From contig NZ_CP152020.1 of the NCBI RefSeq assembly GCF_038624605.1, positions 186,001 through 250,000 of the forward strand: a DNA stretch of 64,000 nucleotides, read 5' to 3'. Positions within the stretch are counted from its first letter, which is position 1; each line of letters opens with the position of its first letter. Source of the DNA: Psychrobacillus sp. FSL K6-4046. Its GTDB lineage: Bacteria > Bacillota > Bacilli > Bacillales_A > Planococcaceae. Both the position numbers and the translations under genes were made by a program. The notes under the pieces were generated by a model. That model was not told the DNA's origin. It searched no databases and saw nothing but the letters and a program-made list of their open reading frames with translations. Shown piece after piece: positions 1 to 8,732 of this stretch.

Positions 1-308
1 TTGGTCGATTTATTGCTCTTGCATTCATCGTTCTTCAATTATCTACAACAGGCTCGAACCTACCAATACCTATGTTACCGGAGAACTTACAAGCGCTTAG
101 TAAATTCTTACCGCTAACGTATTCTAATGCAGGGCTTAAATCCGTTATTTCTTTAGGAGATCCAGGGTTTATGCTGGCAAATGGTTTTGTACTTCTAATT
201 TGCTTAGTGGCATTCCTTGTACTGACATTTATCGTATTTGCTGTCAGCTACAAGCATGTATCTCGCTACATTGCAGAAAGAAATCCAGTAACAGAAGCTA
301 CAGTGTAA
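1..308 (+). CDS. C-terminal end of a YhgE/Pip-like membrane protein (partial)
   Basis: The reading frame is already open at base 3 and ends at 308, so the gene begins before the window. About 100 residues are visible. The segment reading QLSTTGSNLP, then FLPLTYSNAGLKSVISLGD, resembles the last extracellular stretch of YhgE/Pip ('phage infection protein') ABC-2-like membrane proteins, where a conserved 'FLP-TY-GLR' block precedes the final membrane helix. One strong hydrophobic helix follows (FVLLICLVAFLVLTFIVFAV) and then a short charged tail. The family has several membrane segments and a large outer domain, and its physiological role is poorly known. The family call rests on this short end only. 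Confidence 0.6.
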   Translation, partial: GRFIALAFIVLQLSTTGSNLPIPMLPENLQALSKFLPLTYSNAGLKSVISLGDPGFMLANGFVLLICLVAFLVLTFIVFAVSYKHVSRYIAERNPVTEATV

Positions 309-326
309 TAAGATATGCTAAAACGG

Positions 327-366
327 TAAAAGAGACACTCGCTAAATATGGCAAGTGTCTCTTTTA
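327..366. terminator. Bidirectional intrinsic terminator
   Basis: A 13-bp inverted repeat (taaaagagacact / agtgtctctttta) with A-rich and T-rich flanks lies between two convergent genes and can serve both. Confidence 0.85.
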
Positions 367-378
367 TCTATAGCTTAG

Positions 379-1605
379 TTATGCTTTATTTTCAAAGGTT
401 TGAATAATCCCTTTCATTACTTCTGTAGCTTTTTCCATTGCATTTATAGAGATATACTCATATTTCCCATGATAGTTTTCTCCACCTGTAAAGATGTTTG
501 GTGTTGGCATACCCATGAAGGAAAGCTGAGAGCCATCTGTCCCGCCACGGATAGGGATAATTAATGGTTCTATGTCTAAGGAAATCATAACATCCTTAGC
601 AATATCTACAATTTCCATAACAGGTGTAATTTTTTCACCCATATTATAATATTGATCTCTTACATCCACCACGATTGCGTGTTCTCCGTATTCAGCTTTA
701 AATTTTTCTGCAACATCTAGAAACAGTTGTTTTTTAGCTTCGAATTTTTGGCGGTCGTGATCACGAATAATGTAGCCTAGCTCTGATTTTTCTACATCCC
801 CGTTAAAGGACATCAAGTGAATAAAACCTTCGTCCCCACTAGTTTTTTCTGGAACTTCATCCACAGGCATATGGGATTGGAATTTAGTTGCCATCGTAAT
901 GGAGTTCACCATTTTTCCTTTAGCAGAGCCAGGATGTACACTTTTCCCATGGGTAGTGACTTTAACACTAGCAGCGTTAAAGCTCTCATATTGCAGTTCC
1001 CCAAGTGGACCTCCGTCCATTGTGTACGCGTATTTAGCTCCGAATGTTTCTACATCAAATTTATGTGGTCCGCGACCTATTTCCTCGTCAGGCGTAAAGG
1101 CCACACGTATTTTCCCGTGTTTTACTTCGGGGTTTTGAAGGAAGTATTCCATAGCAGTCATGATAATAGCTATACCTGCTTTGTTGTCAGCTCCTAATAA
1201 GGTCGATCCATCTGTAGTCATTAGTGTTTGACCAACGTACTTTGTTAATTCAGGGAAGTCTGCAATTGACATAACAGTATTCTTATTCAGTTGAATGTCT
1301 CGTCCGTCATAGCTTTCAATTAGCTGAGGATTTACATTTTTTCCTGTGTAATCTGTTGCTGTATCCACATGTGCCAAAAAGCCGATTGTAGGCACATCCT
1401 TATTTGTGTTAGCTGGTAGAGAGGCAAACAAGTATCCATTATCATCTAATGTGATCTCTTCCATCCCAAGTTCTGCTAATTCCTTCTCCAATAAATGAAG
1501 TAAGTCCCACTGACCTTCAGTAGAAGGACAAGAAGAGCTAGCGGCATTGGATTGTGTATCTATTTTAGCGTATCTAGTTAATCGATCAATAAGAATTTCT
1601 TTCAT
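379..1605 (-). CDS. pepT: Peptidase T (tripeptide aminopeptidase)
   Basis: This cytoplasmic M20-family zinc aminopeptidase removes the N-terminal residue of tripeptides. From the chosen start the protein is 408 residues, the normal family length. The metal-binding and catalytic positions are visible: HVD at residues 79-81, D140 in GADNK, the EE pair at about 174-175 in [10 protein letters not shown] in the YTMDGG block, and the C-terminal [14 protein letters not shown] and [10 protein letters not shown] region. The start at 1605 is preferred over a longer frame from 1629 because GGAGGAG lies 8 bases before this ATG. The gene is convergent with the first gene and shares its terminator. Identification is firm. 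Confidence 0.96.
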   Translation of the reverse strand: MKEILIDRLTRYAKIDTQSNAASSSCPSTEGQWDLLHLLEKELAELGMEEITLDDNGYLFASLPANTNKDVPTIGFLAHVDTATDYTGKNVNPQLIESYDGRDIQLNKNTVMSIADFPELTKYVGQTLMTTDGSTLLGADNKAGIAIIMTAMEYFLQNPEVKHGKIRVAFTPDEEIGRGPHKFDVETFGAKYAYTMDGGPLGELQYESFNAASVKVTTHGKSVHPGSAKGKMVNSITMATKFQSHMPVDEVPEKTSGDEGFIHLMSFNGDVEKSELGYIIRDHDRQKFEAKKQLFLDVAEKFKAEYGEHAIVVDVRDQYYNMGEKITPVMEIVDIAKDVMISLDIEPLIIPIRGGTDGSQLSFMGMPTPNIFTGGENYHGKYEYISINAMEKATEVMKGIIQTFENKA

Positions 1606-1638
1606 GATAAAATCTCCTCCAATATGCAAAGCATATAT

Positions 1639-2292
1639 TTATTTTAACAGATTATTCCGTGTTGAGGAATAATGCGAAAATATACTGTATGAGAAGAGAA
1701 ATTGTGCACCATAGTAGGAGAGCATTACAAGTGCATGCTCATAAGGGATAGCTACTATAAACTTATTAATCGCTAGGATGGAATCAGAGAATATAAATAA
1801 GATGGCACCAATTATGGCGAACCTATTACCTGTCTGTAATGCATGCCAGCCCATAGTTAAAATAACACCTATATACAGAACAACAGCAACTACTAAAACA
1901 AATTCTCCTTCAGTCCATAAGGTGCCTGCAATCCAAATAATCATAATAAGCCCATAAAGAAGTAACAAAGCTGCTGCCCACTTAGGGATTGTGTTTTTCT
2001 TTATTCTTCTGAACGCAAAAATATAAACGATATGTCCTATTAAAAATGTGATGAGACCAATAATAAACCAATAAATTAGTCCGTCTGCTAGCATACATAT
2101 AAATAATCCTAATATGATAAGTGTCTTGTAGCTCTTGGGTAAACCAGGTGGTTGAACACTTGCAAAAAGAATAATAAGCAGCATAGGAATAAGTTTGAAC
2201 ATTATTTTAATACCAACCGGATCATGAGGTATCAAAAATATATAAATAATTCCCATAATCGCAATTGTAATTGCTAATATTTTACTTGACAT
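1639..2292 (-). CDS. YhhN/TMEM86-family membrane protein (lysoplasmalogenase-like)
   Basis: This is a 217-residue, very hydrophobic protein with about seven to eight predicted membrane helices. The block LGLFICMLADGLIYW followed by GLITFLIGHIVYIFAF matches the YhhN family signature, which has an acidic residue after a 'GD/AD' turn and a 'GH.-YI-AF' helix. Animal members hydrolyse the vinyl-ether bond of lysoplasmalogens. Activity of the bacterial Firmicutes members is largely untested. A clear AAGGGG ribosome site precedes the ATG. It lies directly upstream of pepT on the same strand (33 bp from the pepT start), so cotranscription is likely, although no functional link is evident. Confidence 0.75.
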   Translation of the reverse strand: MSSKILAITIAIMGIIYIFLIPHDPVGIKIMFKLIPMLLIILFASVQPPGLPKSYKTLIILGLFICMLADGLIYWFIIGLITFLIGHIVYIFAFRRIKKNTIPKWAAALLLLYGLIMIIWIAGTLWTEGEFVLVVAVVLYIGVILTMGWHALQTGNRFAIIGAILFIFSDSILAINKFIVAIPYEHALVMLSYYGAQFLFSYSIFSHYSSTRNNLLK

Positions 2293-2402
2293 AATAACAC
2301 CCCTTTATACTTACATTCGTTATCTTCTATGAATTACCTGCTATTGTATGAGCGCATTATCTAAAAGATTCTAACAAACACAAAAAGGCTAATACCCAAA
2401 AT

Positions 2403-2436
2403 GAGGATGGCCGTGACGAAAATCACGACCATCCTC
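2403..2436 (-). terminator. Terminator-like hairpin after the M3 peptidase
   Basis: The inverted repeat gaggatgg-cgtga / tcacg-ccatcctc lies 40 bases beyond the stop of the M3 peptidase on the minus strand. The T-run after it is weak, so termination efficiency is uncertain. Confidence 0.55.
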
Positions 2437-2476
2437 TATAAATGTTTGTATAGTTAGCGTAACTCAGCTTGCCTTT

Positions 2477-4174
2477 TTAAAGAGCCGCATCATCTACGCT
2501 GTTTAAGTAATCCTCAATTGTACCTATGACAGACTCGACGCATCCTTCCTCAAAAGGAGAAATGAGGTTAGCTTCTTTTACAAGCTTAGTGAAGGACATA
2601 GAGCCCCCAAGTTTACAAAGGTGTAAGTAATCCTTCCATGCAGAGTCACGATCCTCTCTTGAACGCTTCCAAAATTGGAATGCACAAATCTGTGCCAACG
2701 TATAATCGATGTAATAGAAAGGACTTGCATATATATGTCCTTGGCGCTGCCAGAAGCCACCAGCCTCATAATAACTGTTTCCATCATAATCACGATGAGG
2801 GAGGTACGCTTGCTCAATTTTTCTCCATGCTGCTTTTCTTTCTGCTGGTGTCATTTCTGGATTTTCATATACAATGTGCTGGAATTCGTCTACTGCCACG
2901 CCGTAAGGAAGGAACAGAAGACCACTACTTAGATGGGCAAATTTATATTTCTCTGTTTGGTCCTTGAAGAAAAGCTCCATCCATGGCCAAGTGAAAAATT
3001 CCATACTCATCGAGTGGATCTCGCAGGATTCAAACGTTGGCCAGATATATTCCGGTATCCCGATATTTCTACTTGTATAAACCTGAAAAGCATGACCTGC
3101 TTCATGAGTTAACACATCAATATCTCCAGATGTTCCATTGAAATTAGAGAAAATATAAGGAGATTCATAGTCATCGATAAATGTACAATATCCTCCAGCT
3201 TCTTTTCCTTTTTTAGCTTCTAAATCCATTAGGTCCCGGTCAATCATAAACTGGAAGAATTCCGCTGTTTCTGGAGAAAGCTCCTCATACATTTTCTTTC
3301 CATTGTCGATAATCCATTGAGGAGAACCTTGTGGAGTTGCATTTCCAGTTAAAAAGTTAAGTGGTTCATCATAAAATTTAAGCTTCTCTACACCAATGCG
3401 TTTAGCCTGTCTTTCGTGTAGCTTATTGGCAAGAGGAACTATATAATCACGAACCTGGTCACGGAATTTTTTTACCATCTCCGCATTATAGTCGATTCTG
3501 TTCATCCGAATATAACCAAGCTCTACAAAGTTTTTGTAGCCAAGAGTAGTTGCCATCTCATGACGTAGCTTAACAAGTTGGTCATAGATGTCATCAAATT
3601 TGGCTTCATTTTCTTGGAAAAACCCAATAGAAGCTTCTCTAGCTTTCTTTCTTATTTCGCGGTCTGTAGACTCTGTAAACTTTCCAAGCTGTGCTAGTGT
3701 ATATTTTTCTCCCTCGAACTCTACTTCTGCAGATGCAACAAGCTTAGAGTAGTCAGAGGTTAGTTTGTTTTCCTTTTGCATTAAGCCGATCAACTCTGAA
3801 GAGAATCCTTTAATCTGAAAGTCTGCCAAATCAAATAATTGGTTGCCCCACTTTTTTTCTAGCTCATTGCGGTATGGGGAAGCTACAAGAACCTTGTAGT
3901 ATTCTGTGACAAGCTCATCTACCTCGGGACTGATTTCATCTAAAAAATCGCGTTCCTTTTGATAAAATTCATCGTTTGTATCGATAGAAGCTCGGATATA
4001 AACAAGGTTTGCTTGAGTAGAGAAGTTGTTGCGAATCGAGTTAATCTCTTCAATTATTGAATTTTGCTCCTCTACAGAAGTAGCTTCCTTCATTTTATCT
4101 AATAAACTATGAAAAGCTGTCTTCATTTCTTGCAAATCTGGTCTTTTGTATTCGTATTCTTTGAATGTAACCAA
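2477..4174 (-). CDS. M3-family oligoendopeptidase (PepF-like)
   Basis: This 565-residue cytoplasmic zinc metallopeptidase is of the thimet/oligoendopeptidase F type and cuts short peptides. The HEAGH zinc motif (DVLTHEAGHAFQVY) sits at about residues 355-360. The third ligand region (FESCEIHSMSMEFFTW) follows, with Glu about 25 residues later. The helical N-terminal half is typical of the M3B group. The start is TTG at 4174, preceded by GGGGG seven bases upstream; translation MVTFKEYEY matches the usual N-terminus of these proteins. Family assignment is firm, but the exact paralogue cannot be named from sequence alone. Confidence 0.93.
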   Translation of the reverse strand: MVTFKEYEYKRPDLQEMKTAFHSLLDKMKEATSVEEQNSIIEEINSIRNNFSTQANLVYIRASIDTNDEFYQKERDFLDEISPEVDELVTEYYKVLVASPYRNELEKKWGNQLFDLADFQIKGFSSELIGLMQKENKLTSDYSKLVASAEVEFEGEKYTLAQLGKFTESTDREIRKKAREASIGFFQENEAKFDDIYDQLVKLRHEMATTLGYKNFVELGYIRMNRIDYNAEMVKKFRDQVRDYIVPLANKLHERQAKRIGVEKLKFYDEPLNFLTGNATPQGSPQWIIDNGKKMYEELSPETAEFFQFMIDRDLMDLEAKKGKEAGGYCTFIDDYESPYIFSNFNGTSGDIDVLTHEAGHAFQVYTSRNIGIPEYIWPTFESCEIHSMSMEFFTWPWMELFFKDQTEKYKFAHLSSGLLFLPYGVAVDEFQHIVYENPEMTPAERKAAWRKIEQAYLPHRDYDGNSYYEAGGFWQRQGHIYASPFYYIDYTLAQICAFQFWKRSREDRDSAWKDYLHLCKLGGSMSFTKLVKEANLISPFEEGCVESVIGTIEDYLNSVDDAAL

Positions 4175-4321
4175 TGTATTTCCCCCTATTTTCTTGTAAT
4201 CCTTCCTTTTAATTGTTTATTATTTTCAGAAAAATTGCAACAGTATTATTTAATTTGATTTAAAATAGATATTAATATAAAATGTTTGTATATTTACAAA
4301 CGAAAAGGAGTTATGTTTGTT

Positions 4322-5077
4322 ATGAGAGTAATTGAAAACTTTTTGGACGCATCTATGGAAGAGATGAAAAAAGGGTATGTGGAGGAAAAGGAATGCTATC
4401 AATGTTTATTATGTGGGGAGAAAGTTGAAAAGGGCTTAATATATCCTGAAAATAATGTTTTGTATGAATCGGAGCGATTTATGAAGCTTCATATAGAGAA
4501 ACAACATAACTCTGTATTTGATCATTTAATTGGCTTAAACAAAAAGCTAACTGGCTTGACGGACCATCAAAATAGCTTATTGCAACTGTTTTATGAAGGG
4601 AGAAGTGACTTAGAAATTCAAAAGGAGTTAGAGATAGGGAGTGCCTCGACTATTCGAAATCATCGATTTGTCTTGAAGGAAAAGGAACGCCAAGCAAAGA
4701 TATTTTTGACAATGATGGAGCTGTTGAAGGAAAAGGACAGACATGCCCCTAATTTCCTGCCAATTCATAAAAACGCTACGATGGTAGACGATCGTTATAA
4801 TATAACAGCTGATGAACAAGCAGAAGTAGAGAAAAAATTCTTCCCAGAGGGAATAAGTGGTCGGATGATTAAGTTTCCGAAAAAGGAAAAACAAAAGCTT
4901 GCAACACTACGAGTAATTATTAAGCAATTTGACAAGGAAAAGCAGTATAGCGAGAAAGAAATAAATGAAATTCTAAAAAGCATATACGATGACTATGTAA
5001 CCCTCAGACGCTATTTAGTAGAGTACGGGTTTTTAGATAGAGAAGATGATGGTAGTGCTTATTGGTTAAAAGGATGA
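4322..5077 (+). CDS. DUF2087-domain regulator with LuxR-like HTH and C2H2-like finger
   Basis: This protein of about 251 residues has three visible parts. Near the N-terminus CLLC followed by HIEKQH makes a CxxC...HxxxxH pattern that could bind zinc. A central region (LTDHQNSLLQLFYEGRSDLEIQKEL..SASTIRNHRF) is a LuxR/GerE-type helix-turn-helix. The C-terminal third (FPKKEKQKLATLRVI.. to YLVEYGFLDREDDGSAYW) is a DUF2087 domain, seen in many Bacillus putative regulators. The longer frame from a TTG at 4286 and an ATG at 4313 are less likely: AAAAGGAG at 4303-4310 is best spaced for the ATG at 4322. Target genes are unknown. Confidence 0.75.
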   Translation: MRVIENFLDASMEEMKKGYVEEKECYQCLLCGEKVEKGLIYPENNVLYESERFMKLHIEKQHNSVFDHLIGLNKKLTGLTDHQNSLLQLFYEGRSDLEIQKELEIGSASTIRNHRFVLKEKERQAKIFLTMMELLKEKDRHAPNFLPIHKNATMVDDRYNITADEQAEVEKKFFPEGISGRMIKFPKKEKQKLATLRVIIKQFDKEKQYSEKEINEILKSIYDDYVTLRRYLVEYGFLDREDDGSAYWLKG

Positions 5078-5193
5078 GGAAGAAGGGAATTGAATCCAAT
5101 TCATAATTAGAAAAGTATAAAGACCATATATAAAAGTATTGAAAGGTAACTTATTCCACCCTTGTCCGTCTAACAATGTAAGGAGGGGATAAC

Positions 5194-5595
5194 GTGAGAC
5201 AACTTGCATTATTTTGGGGTTTGATCATTTTCGTTTTATTAACTGCTGTTGGATGTTCTAATTCATTGAACACAGAAAAAATAGAAGTTCATGAAACTAA
5301 AAATCCTGATGCGGAAGAGGTTTTAACATTAGACCCTGAAGCCGATATTTTTCAACTCGATGGTGTGATTTATAAGACTAAAATTGACTGGGTTGAGGAA
5401 CTAACTTTAACAAAAGGCGAGCAAGTAGGGGAAATAAAAATAAGAAATGATTCAGACACAGACTTTGAAGATGAAATGTCGAATAAGCTCCCTGTGGGTT
5501 CAAATATTTTTTCTACTATAGAAAAAGAAGGCCCTATTTTACTCGTTGAATTAGAAGGTAAACTTCTGAAATATTATGCACTGGTCGAGGGTTAA
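5194..5595 (+). CDS. Small lipoprotein of unknown function
   Basis: The 133-residue product starts at GTG with AGGAGGGG nine bases upstream. A hydrophobic signal peptide ends in the lipobox LTAVGC (Cys at about residue 21), so the mature protein should be lipid-anchored on the outer face of the membrane. The mature part is acidic and contains no motif I recognise; the spacing FQLDGVIYKTKIDWVEEL resembles a domain seen in other Bacillus lipoproteins of unknown role. It is followed by a terminator shared with the convergent ydcF-like gene. Confidence 0.75.
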   Translation: MRQLALFWGLIIFVLLTAVGCSNSLNTEKIEVHETKNPDAEEVLTLDPEADIFQLDGVIYKTKIDWVEELTLTKGEQVGEIKIRNDSDTDFEDEMSNKLPVGSNIFSTIEKEGPILLVELEGKLLKYYALVEG

Positions 5596-5640
5596 TAACT
5601 TTCCTATAATTCGCAAATGAGCGAGCTGGGGGAGGGAGAA

Positions 5641-5671
5641 AGAAGGGGGTAGCAAAGCTACTCTTCTTTTT
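5641..5671. terminator. Bidirectional intrinsic terminator
   Basis: The stem agaag-ggtagc / gctact-cttct is followed by a long T-run. It lies between convergent genes. Confidence 0.75.
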
Positions 5672-5685
5672 TTATCCCTCCCTTG

Positions 5686-6273
5686 TTATTCTCCGGAGAC
5701 AAAGGTTTTTAGCAAGGCCGCTCTTTCGCGCAAACGTAGTTTTGCCTCTGAAATTTGTGGTGTCCTAGCTGCTACCACGTCTGCGTCCCATCCTATTCCC
5801 TCAGCTATAATTTTTGCTCGCTGTAAATGGAAATCACTCGTAATAATTGTGACAGAGGTAACGCTGTCAGGGAGAAGCTGTTGAGAGTATAAAAGGTTTT
5901 CATACGTAGAGGTAGATTGATCTTCTACTATAATTCGACTCTCCATAATTCCATTCTCTACGAGATAGTTCTTCATGACTATAGCTTCTTCTATATCCTC
6001 ATCTTGTCCCTGTCCTCCAGTAACAACAAGTTTTACAGATGGGTATTTTTCAGCATAATCTAGTGCTGCTTCCAAACGATAAAGAAGTGCTAGAGAAGGG
6101 ATGTGCCCTTTTTTGACCTTGGCCCCTAACACAATGGCATACTCATTGGAACCGTCGGCCTTAGGCTTTAACCCATCCTCGAGCCATTTACTTGTAAGCA
6201 TCCACATACCTAATCCGCTCGATGCGATTATTATGAATGGAATGACCACAATCCACCTCTTTTTTTTGCTCAT
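5686..6273 (-). CDS. YdcF/SanA-like DUF218 membrane-anchored protein
   Basis: The 195-residue protein has one N-terminal membrane helix (about residues 7-26) and a DUF218 domain. Recognisable blocks are YAIVLGAKVKKGHIPS, VVTGGQGQDEDIEEA, ESRIIVEDQSTSTYENL and TIITSDFHLQRA, the standard order for ElyC/SanA/YdcF proteins. E. coli relatives affect envelope integrity and the lipid carrier for peptidoglycan, but no reaction is established for this one. It follows the PlsY-like gene by 18 bases on the same strand, which suggests one transcript and an envelope-lipid role. Confidence 0.85.
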   Translation of the reverse strand: MSKKKRWIVVIPFIIIASSGLGMWMLTSKWLEDGLKPKADGSNEYAIVLGAKVKKGHIPSLALLYRLEAALDYAEKYPSVKLVVTGGQGQDEDIEEAIVMKNYLVENGIMESRIIVEDQSTSTYENLLYSQQLLPDSVTSVTIITSDFHLQRAKIIAEGIGWDADVVAARTPQISEAKLRLRERAALLKTFVSGE

Positions 6274-6291
6274 TTAACTCACTCTTTTCCT

Positions 6292-6933
6292 TTAAACCGA
6301 AGGCTTCTTTTTCTTTATAACAGAGGAAATTTTTGTTTCTTCGTTCCGTATTAATCGTTGGACATTCTCTATGTGTAAGAAGGAAGCCATTAAAAATAGG
6401 AAGCCTGCTATTAAGATTGGCCCTGTTCCATCTGCTGTCCAGACAGAGGCTCCTAAAAATATGAGGTAAAAAAACAAAACCCCAATCAACAAATAATCTG
6501 TTAAAAGTGTAACGCAGATTAATATAAGCAATCCAGCCAGTCCGACCGGCCAATGTAATGCAAGTAAAACCCCGATAATGGAGGCTGTGCCTTTCCCACC
6601 TTTAAATTTTGTGAAAACTGGAAAGTTGTGTCCTAAAATAACCGCGGCACCAGCTAGATAAAGAAGTAGATCCAGCTCTGATGAACTAAACAAGCTCCAC
6701 TGCTCAGAAAGTACACGTACGCCAATAATCATAATGGCACCCTTTAATATATCTATGACTCCCACTAAAACACCATACTTCCAGCCAAGTACGACAGTAG
6801 CATTGGATGCTCCGGAATTATTTAGACCTTCTTTTTTTATATTAACTCCACTCATCCATTGAGCGAGTTTAGATCCATGTAGCGAACCAATAATGTAGCC
6901 AGTTAGGAGAATGCTAACAATCCAAACAACCAT
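6292..6933 (-). CDS. Divergent PlsY-family acyl-phosphate:glycerol-3-phosphate acyltransferase paralogue
   Basis: The 213-residue, five-to-six-helix membrane protein belongs to the PlsY family, which makes lysophosphatidic acid from acyl-phosphate and glycerol-3-phosphate. The motif GHNFPVFTKFKGGKGTA is intact. The first family motif, normally GSGNxGATNxxR, reads here as NNSGASNATVVLG: the conserved serine and the arginine positions are Leu and Val. This fits a paralogue subgroup rather than the housekeeping PlsY, which I expect elsewhere in the genome. Activity is therefore uncertain. The gene has a good AAGGGG site before its ATG and is followed closely by the YdcF-like gene. Confidence 0.75.
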   Translation of the reverse strand: MVVWIVSILLTGYIIGSLHGSKLAQWMSGVNIKKEGLNNSGASNATVVLGWKYGVLVGVIDILKGAIMIIGVRVLSEQWSLFSSSELDLLLYLAGAAVILGHNFPVFTKFKGGKGTASIIGVLLALHWPVGLAGLLILICVTLLTDYLLIGVLFFYLIFLGASVWTADGTGPILIAGFLFLMASFLHIENVQRLIRNEETKISSVIKKKKPSV

Positions 6934-7077
6934 TCTATGACACCCCTTATAAAATTATTCTATCTATTATATTAAACGATTAAAAAAAGAAGAAGTTTCA
7001 GAATTTTTATAAAATGACTTGACATCTAAATATATGGAGACTTATACTGTGTAACAAGATGGAATACTAATCAAATA

Positions 7078-7245
7078 CTCTTATCAAGAGTGACTGAGGG
7101 AATAGGCCCTAAGAAGTCCGGCAACCACCAAGTTCTATAACTTGGAAAGGTGCTAAATCCTACAAATTCTTTAATAGAATTTGGAAGATAAGAGGAGGAA
7201 CATGTCATCAATTTGACCCCTCTTCTTAATTGAAGAGGGGTTTTT
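7078..7245 (+). promoter_or_regulatory. SAM-I (S-box) riboswitch with terminator
   Basis: The aptamer runs from ctcttatcaagag (7078) to agataagag (about 7195). It contains the S-box core blocks agtgactgaggg, ggccct, aagtccggcaacc and aaggtgctaaatcc. A strong terminator follows (cccctcttc at 7217-7225 / gaagagggg at 7232-7240, then T5). Binding of S-adenosylmethionine should terminate transcription before metY, so sulfur-amino-acid synthesis is on only when SAM is low. Confidence 0.97.
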
Positions 7246-7315
7246 ATAGTTGTCAGTTCTATAATCCTCTCTGGCCTCCAGCATCCATCTAATCTACTAA
7301 ATCGGAGGAATTCAA

Positions 7316-8608
7316 ATGACTAATCTTCAAAAAGAAACACTTCTATTACACGGTGGACAAACGCCTGATCCAGTGACAGGATCTAGAGCAGTACCTATTT
7401 ACAAAACAACCTCATATGTATTTCAAAGCACAGAGCATGCACAAAATCTATTTGCCTTGAAAGAGACTGGTAATATCTATTCCAGAATCACAAACCCAAC
7501 AGTAGATGTTTTTGAACAAAGAATTGCATTACTGGAAGGAGGAACAGCAGCAGTAGCACTTTCCTCAGGAGCAGCAGCTATAGCATTTTCTATTTTGAAC
7601 ATTGCTGGAGCTGGAGATGAAATTATAGCTGCTGAAAATTTATACGGAGGAACTTTTAATCTATTTGCACATACACTCCCACGTTATGGGATTACAGTAA
7701 AATTCGTAGATTCCTCTGACCCAGAAAATTTCCGTAAAGCTGTTACAGAGAAAACGAAAGGCTTCTTTGCAGAAATCATTGGAAATCCAAGCTTAAATGT
7801 TCTAGACGTAGAAGCTGTTTCAAAAATTTCCAATGAAGTAGGAGTTCCATTATTAGTAGATAACACATTTGCTACACCTTTTGGTTCAAATCCTATAGAG
7901 TATGGAGCTAACATTGTTATACATTCTGCAACGAAGTGGATTGGAGGACATGGGACAACAATTGGTGGTGTAGTAGTAGATGGAGGGAATTTCAATTGGA
8001 ACTCCGATAAATTTCCGGGATTTACAGAGCCTGATGTTACTTATCATGGGCTACGTTATGGAATCGACGTACCAAATGTGGCATTTGCAATTAAGCTAAG
8101 AGTTCAGTTGCTTCGGGATTTTGGTCCTACTCTTAGCCCAGAGGCAGCATTTTCCTTTCTTCAAGGACTAGAAACACTTCACTTAAGAGTGCCAAAACAT
8201 AACGAAAATGCACAGAAGATTGCAGAGTACTTAAATGCAAATGAGGAAGTGTCATGGGTTAACTACTTAGGGCTTGAAAACCATCCAACGCACGAGCTGG
8301 CTAAAAAGTATTTAAAAAATGGCTTCGGTTCTATTCTGACATTTGGAGTGAAGGGAGGCAGAGAAGCAGGTAGACAAATTATTGATAATATTGAAATTTG
8401 GTCTCATGTTGCTAATGTAGGAGACGCAAAATCCTTAATTATCCACCCAGCTTCTACTACTCACCAACAGCTTACTCCCGAGGATTTAGTAAAATCAGGT
8501 GTTACAGAGGATCTAATCCGCTTGTCTGTTGGCTTGGAGGCAGTTGAAGACTTACAAAATGCACTCGAAAAAGTACTTTTGAGAAAAACAAATGTCCTCT
8601 CTAGATAG
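7316..8608 (+). CDS. metY: O-acetylhomoserine aminocarboxypropyltransferase (sulfhydrylase)
   Basis: This 430-residue PLP enzyme of the Cys/Met metabolism family makes homocysteine from O-acetylhomoserine and sulfide. The PLP lysine is K207 in HSATKWIGGHG. Other family blocks are YSRITNPTVDVFE, ALSSGAAAIAF, ENLYGGTFNLF and VDNTFATPFG. The length and the insert near residue 225 (GGNFNWNSDKFPGFTEPD) distinguish the OAH sulfhydrylase type from cystathionine synthases. It is controlled by the SAM riboswitch just upstream, and homoserine dehydrogenase follows after 124 bases with no obvious terminator, so the two are probably one operon. Confidence 0.95.
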   Translation: MTNLQKETLLLHGGQTPDPVTGSRAVPIYKTTSYVFQSTEHAQNLFALKETGNIYSRITNPTVDVFEQRIALLEGGTAAVALSSGAAAIAFSILNIAGAGDEIIAAENLYGGTFNLFAHTLPRYGITVKFVDSSDPENFRKAVTEKTKGFFAEIIGNPSLNVLDVEAVSKISNEVGVPLLVDNTFATPFGSNPIEYGANIVIHSATKWIGGHGTTIGGVVVDGGNFNWNSDKFPGFTEPDVTYHGLRYGIDVPNVAFAIKLRVQLLRDFGPTLSPEAAFSFLQGLETLHLRVPKHNENAQKIAEYLNANEEVSWVNYLGLENHPTHELAKKYLKNGFGSILTFGVKGGREAGRQIIDNIEIWSHVANVGDAKSLIIHPASTTHQQLTPEDLVKSGVTEDLIRLSVGLEAVEDLQNALEKVLLRKTNVLSR

Positions 8609-8732
8609 AATCCTATTGTATAATGAATAAAAATAGTCTACAATATGTAAAATAGTCAATAAATTTATTGAAATATTACACAAGTGCGATTATTTATATT
8701 CAATTGTACAGATTCATTTTGGAGGAGACAGC

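Noticed and set aside
2403-2436. Regulatory RNA structure
   Set aside because: The hairpin is best explained as a weak terminator after the M3 peptidase; no aptamer-like elements surround it.
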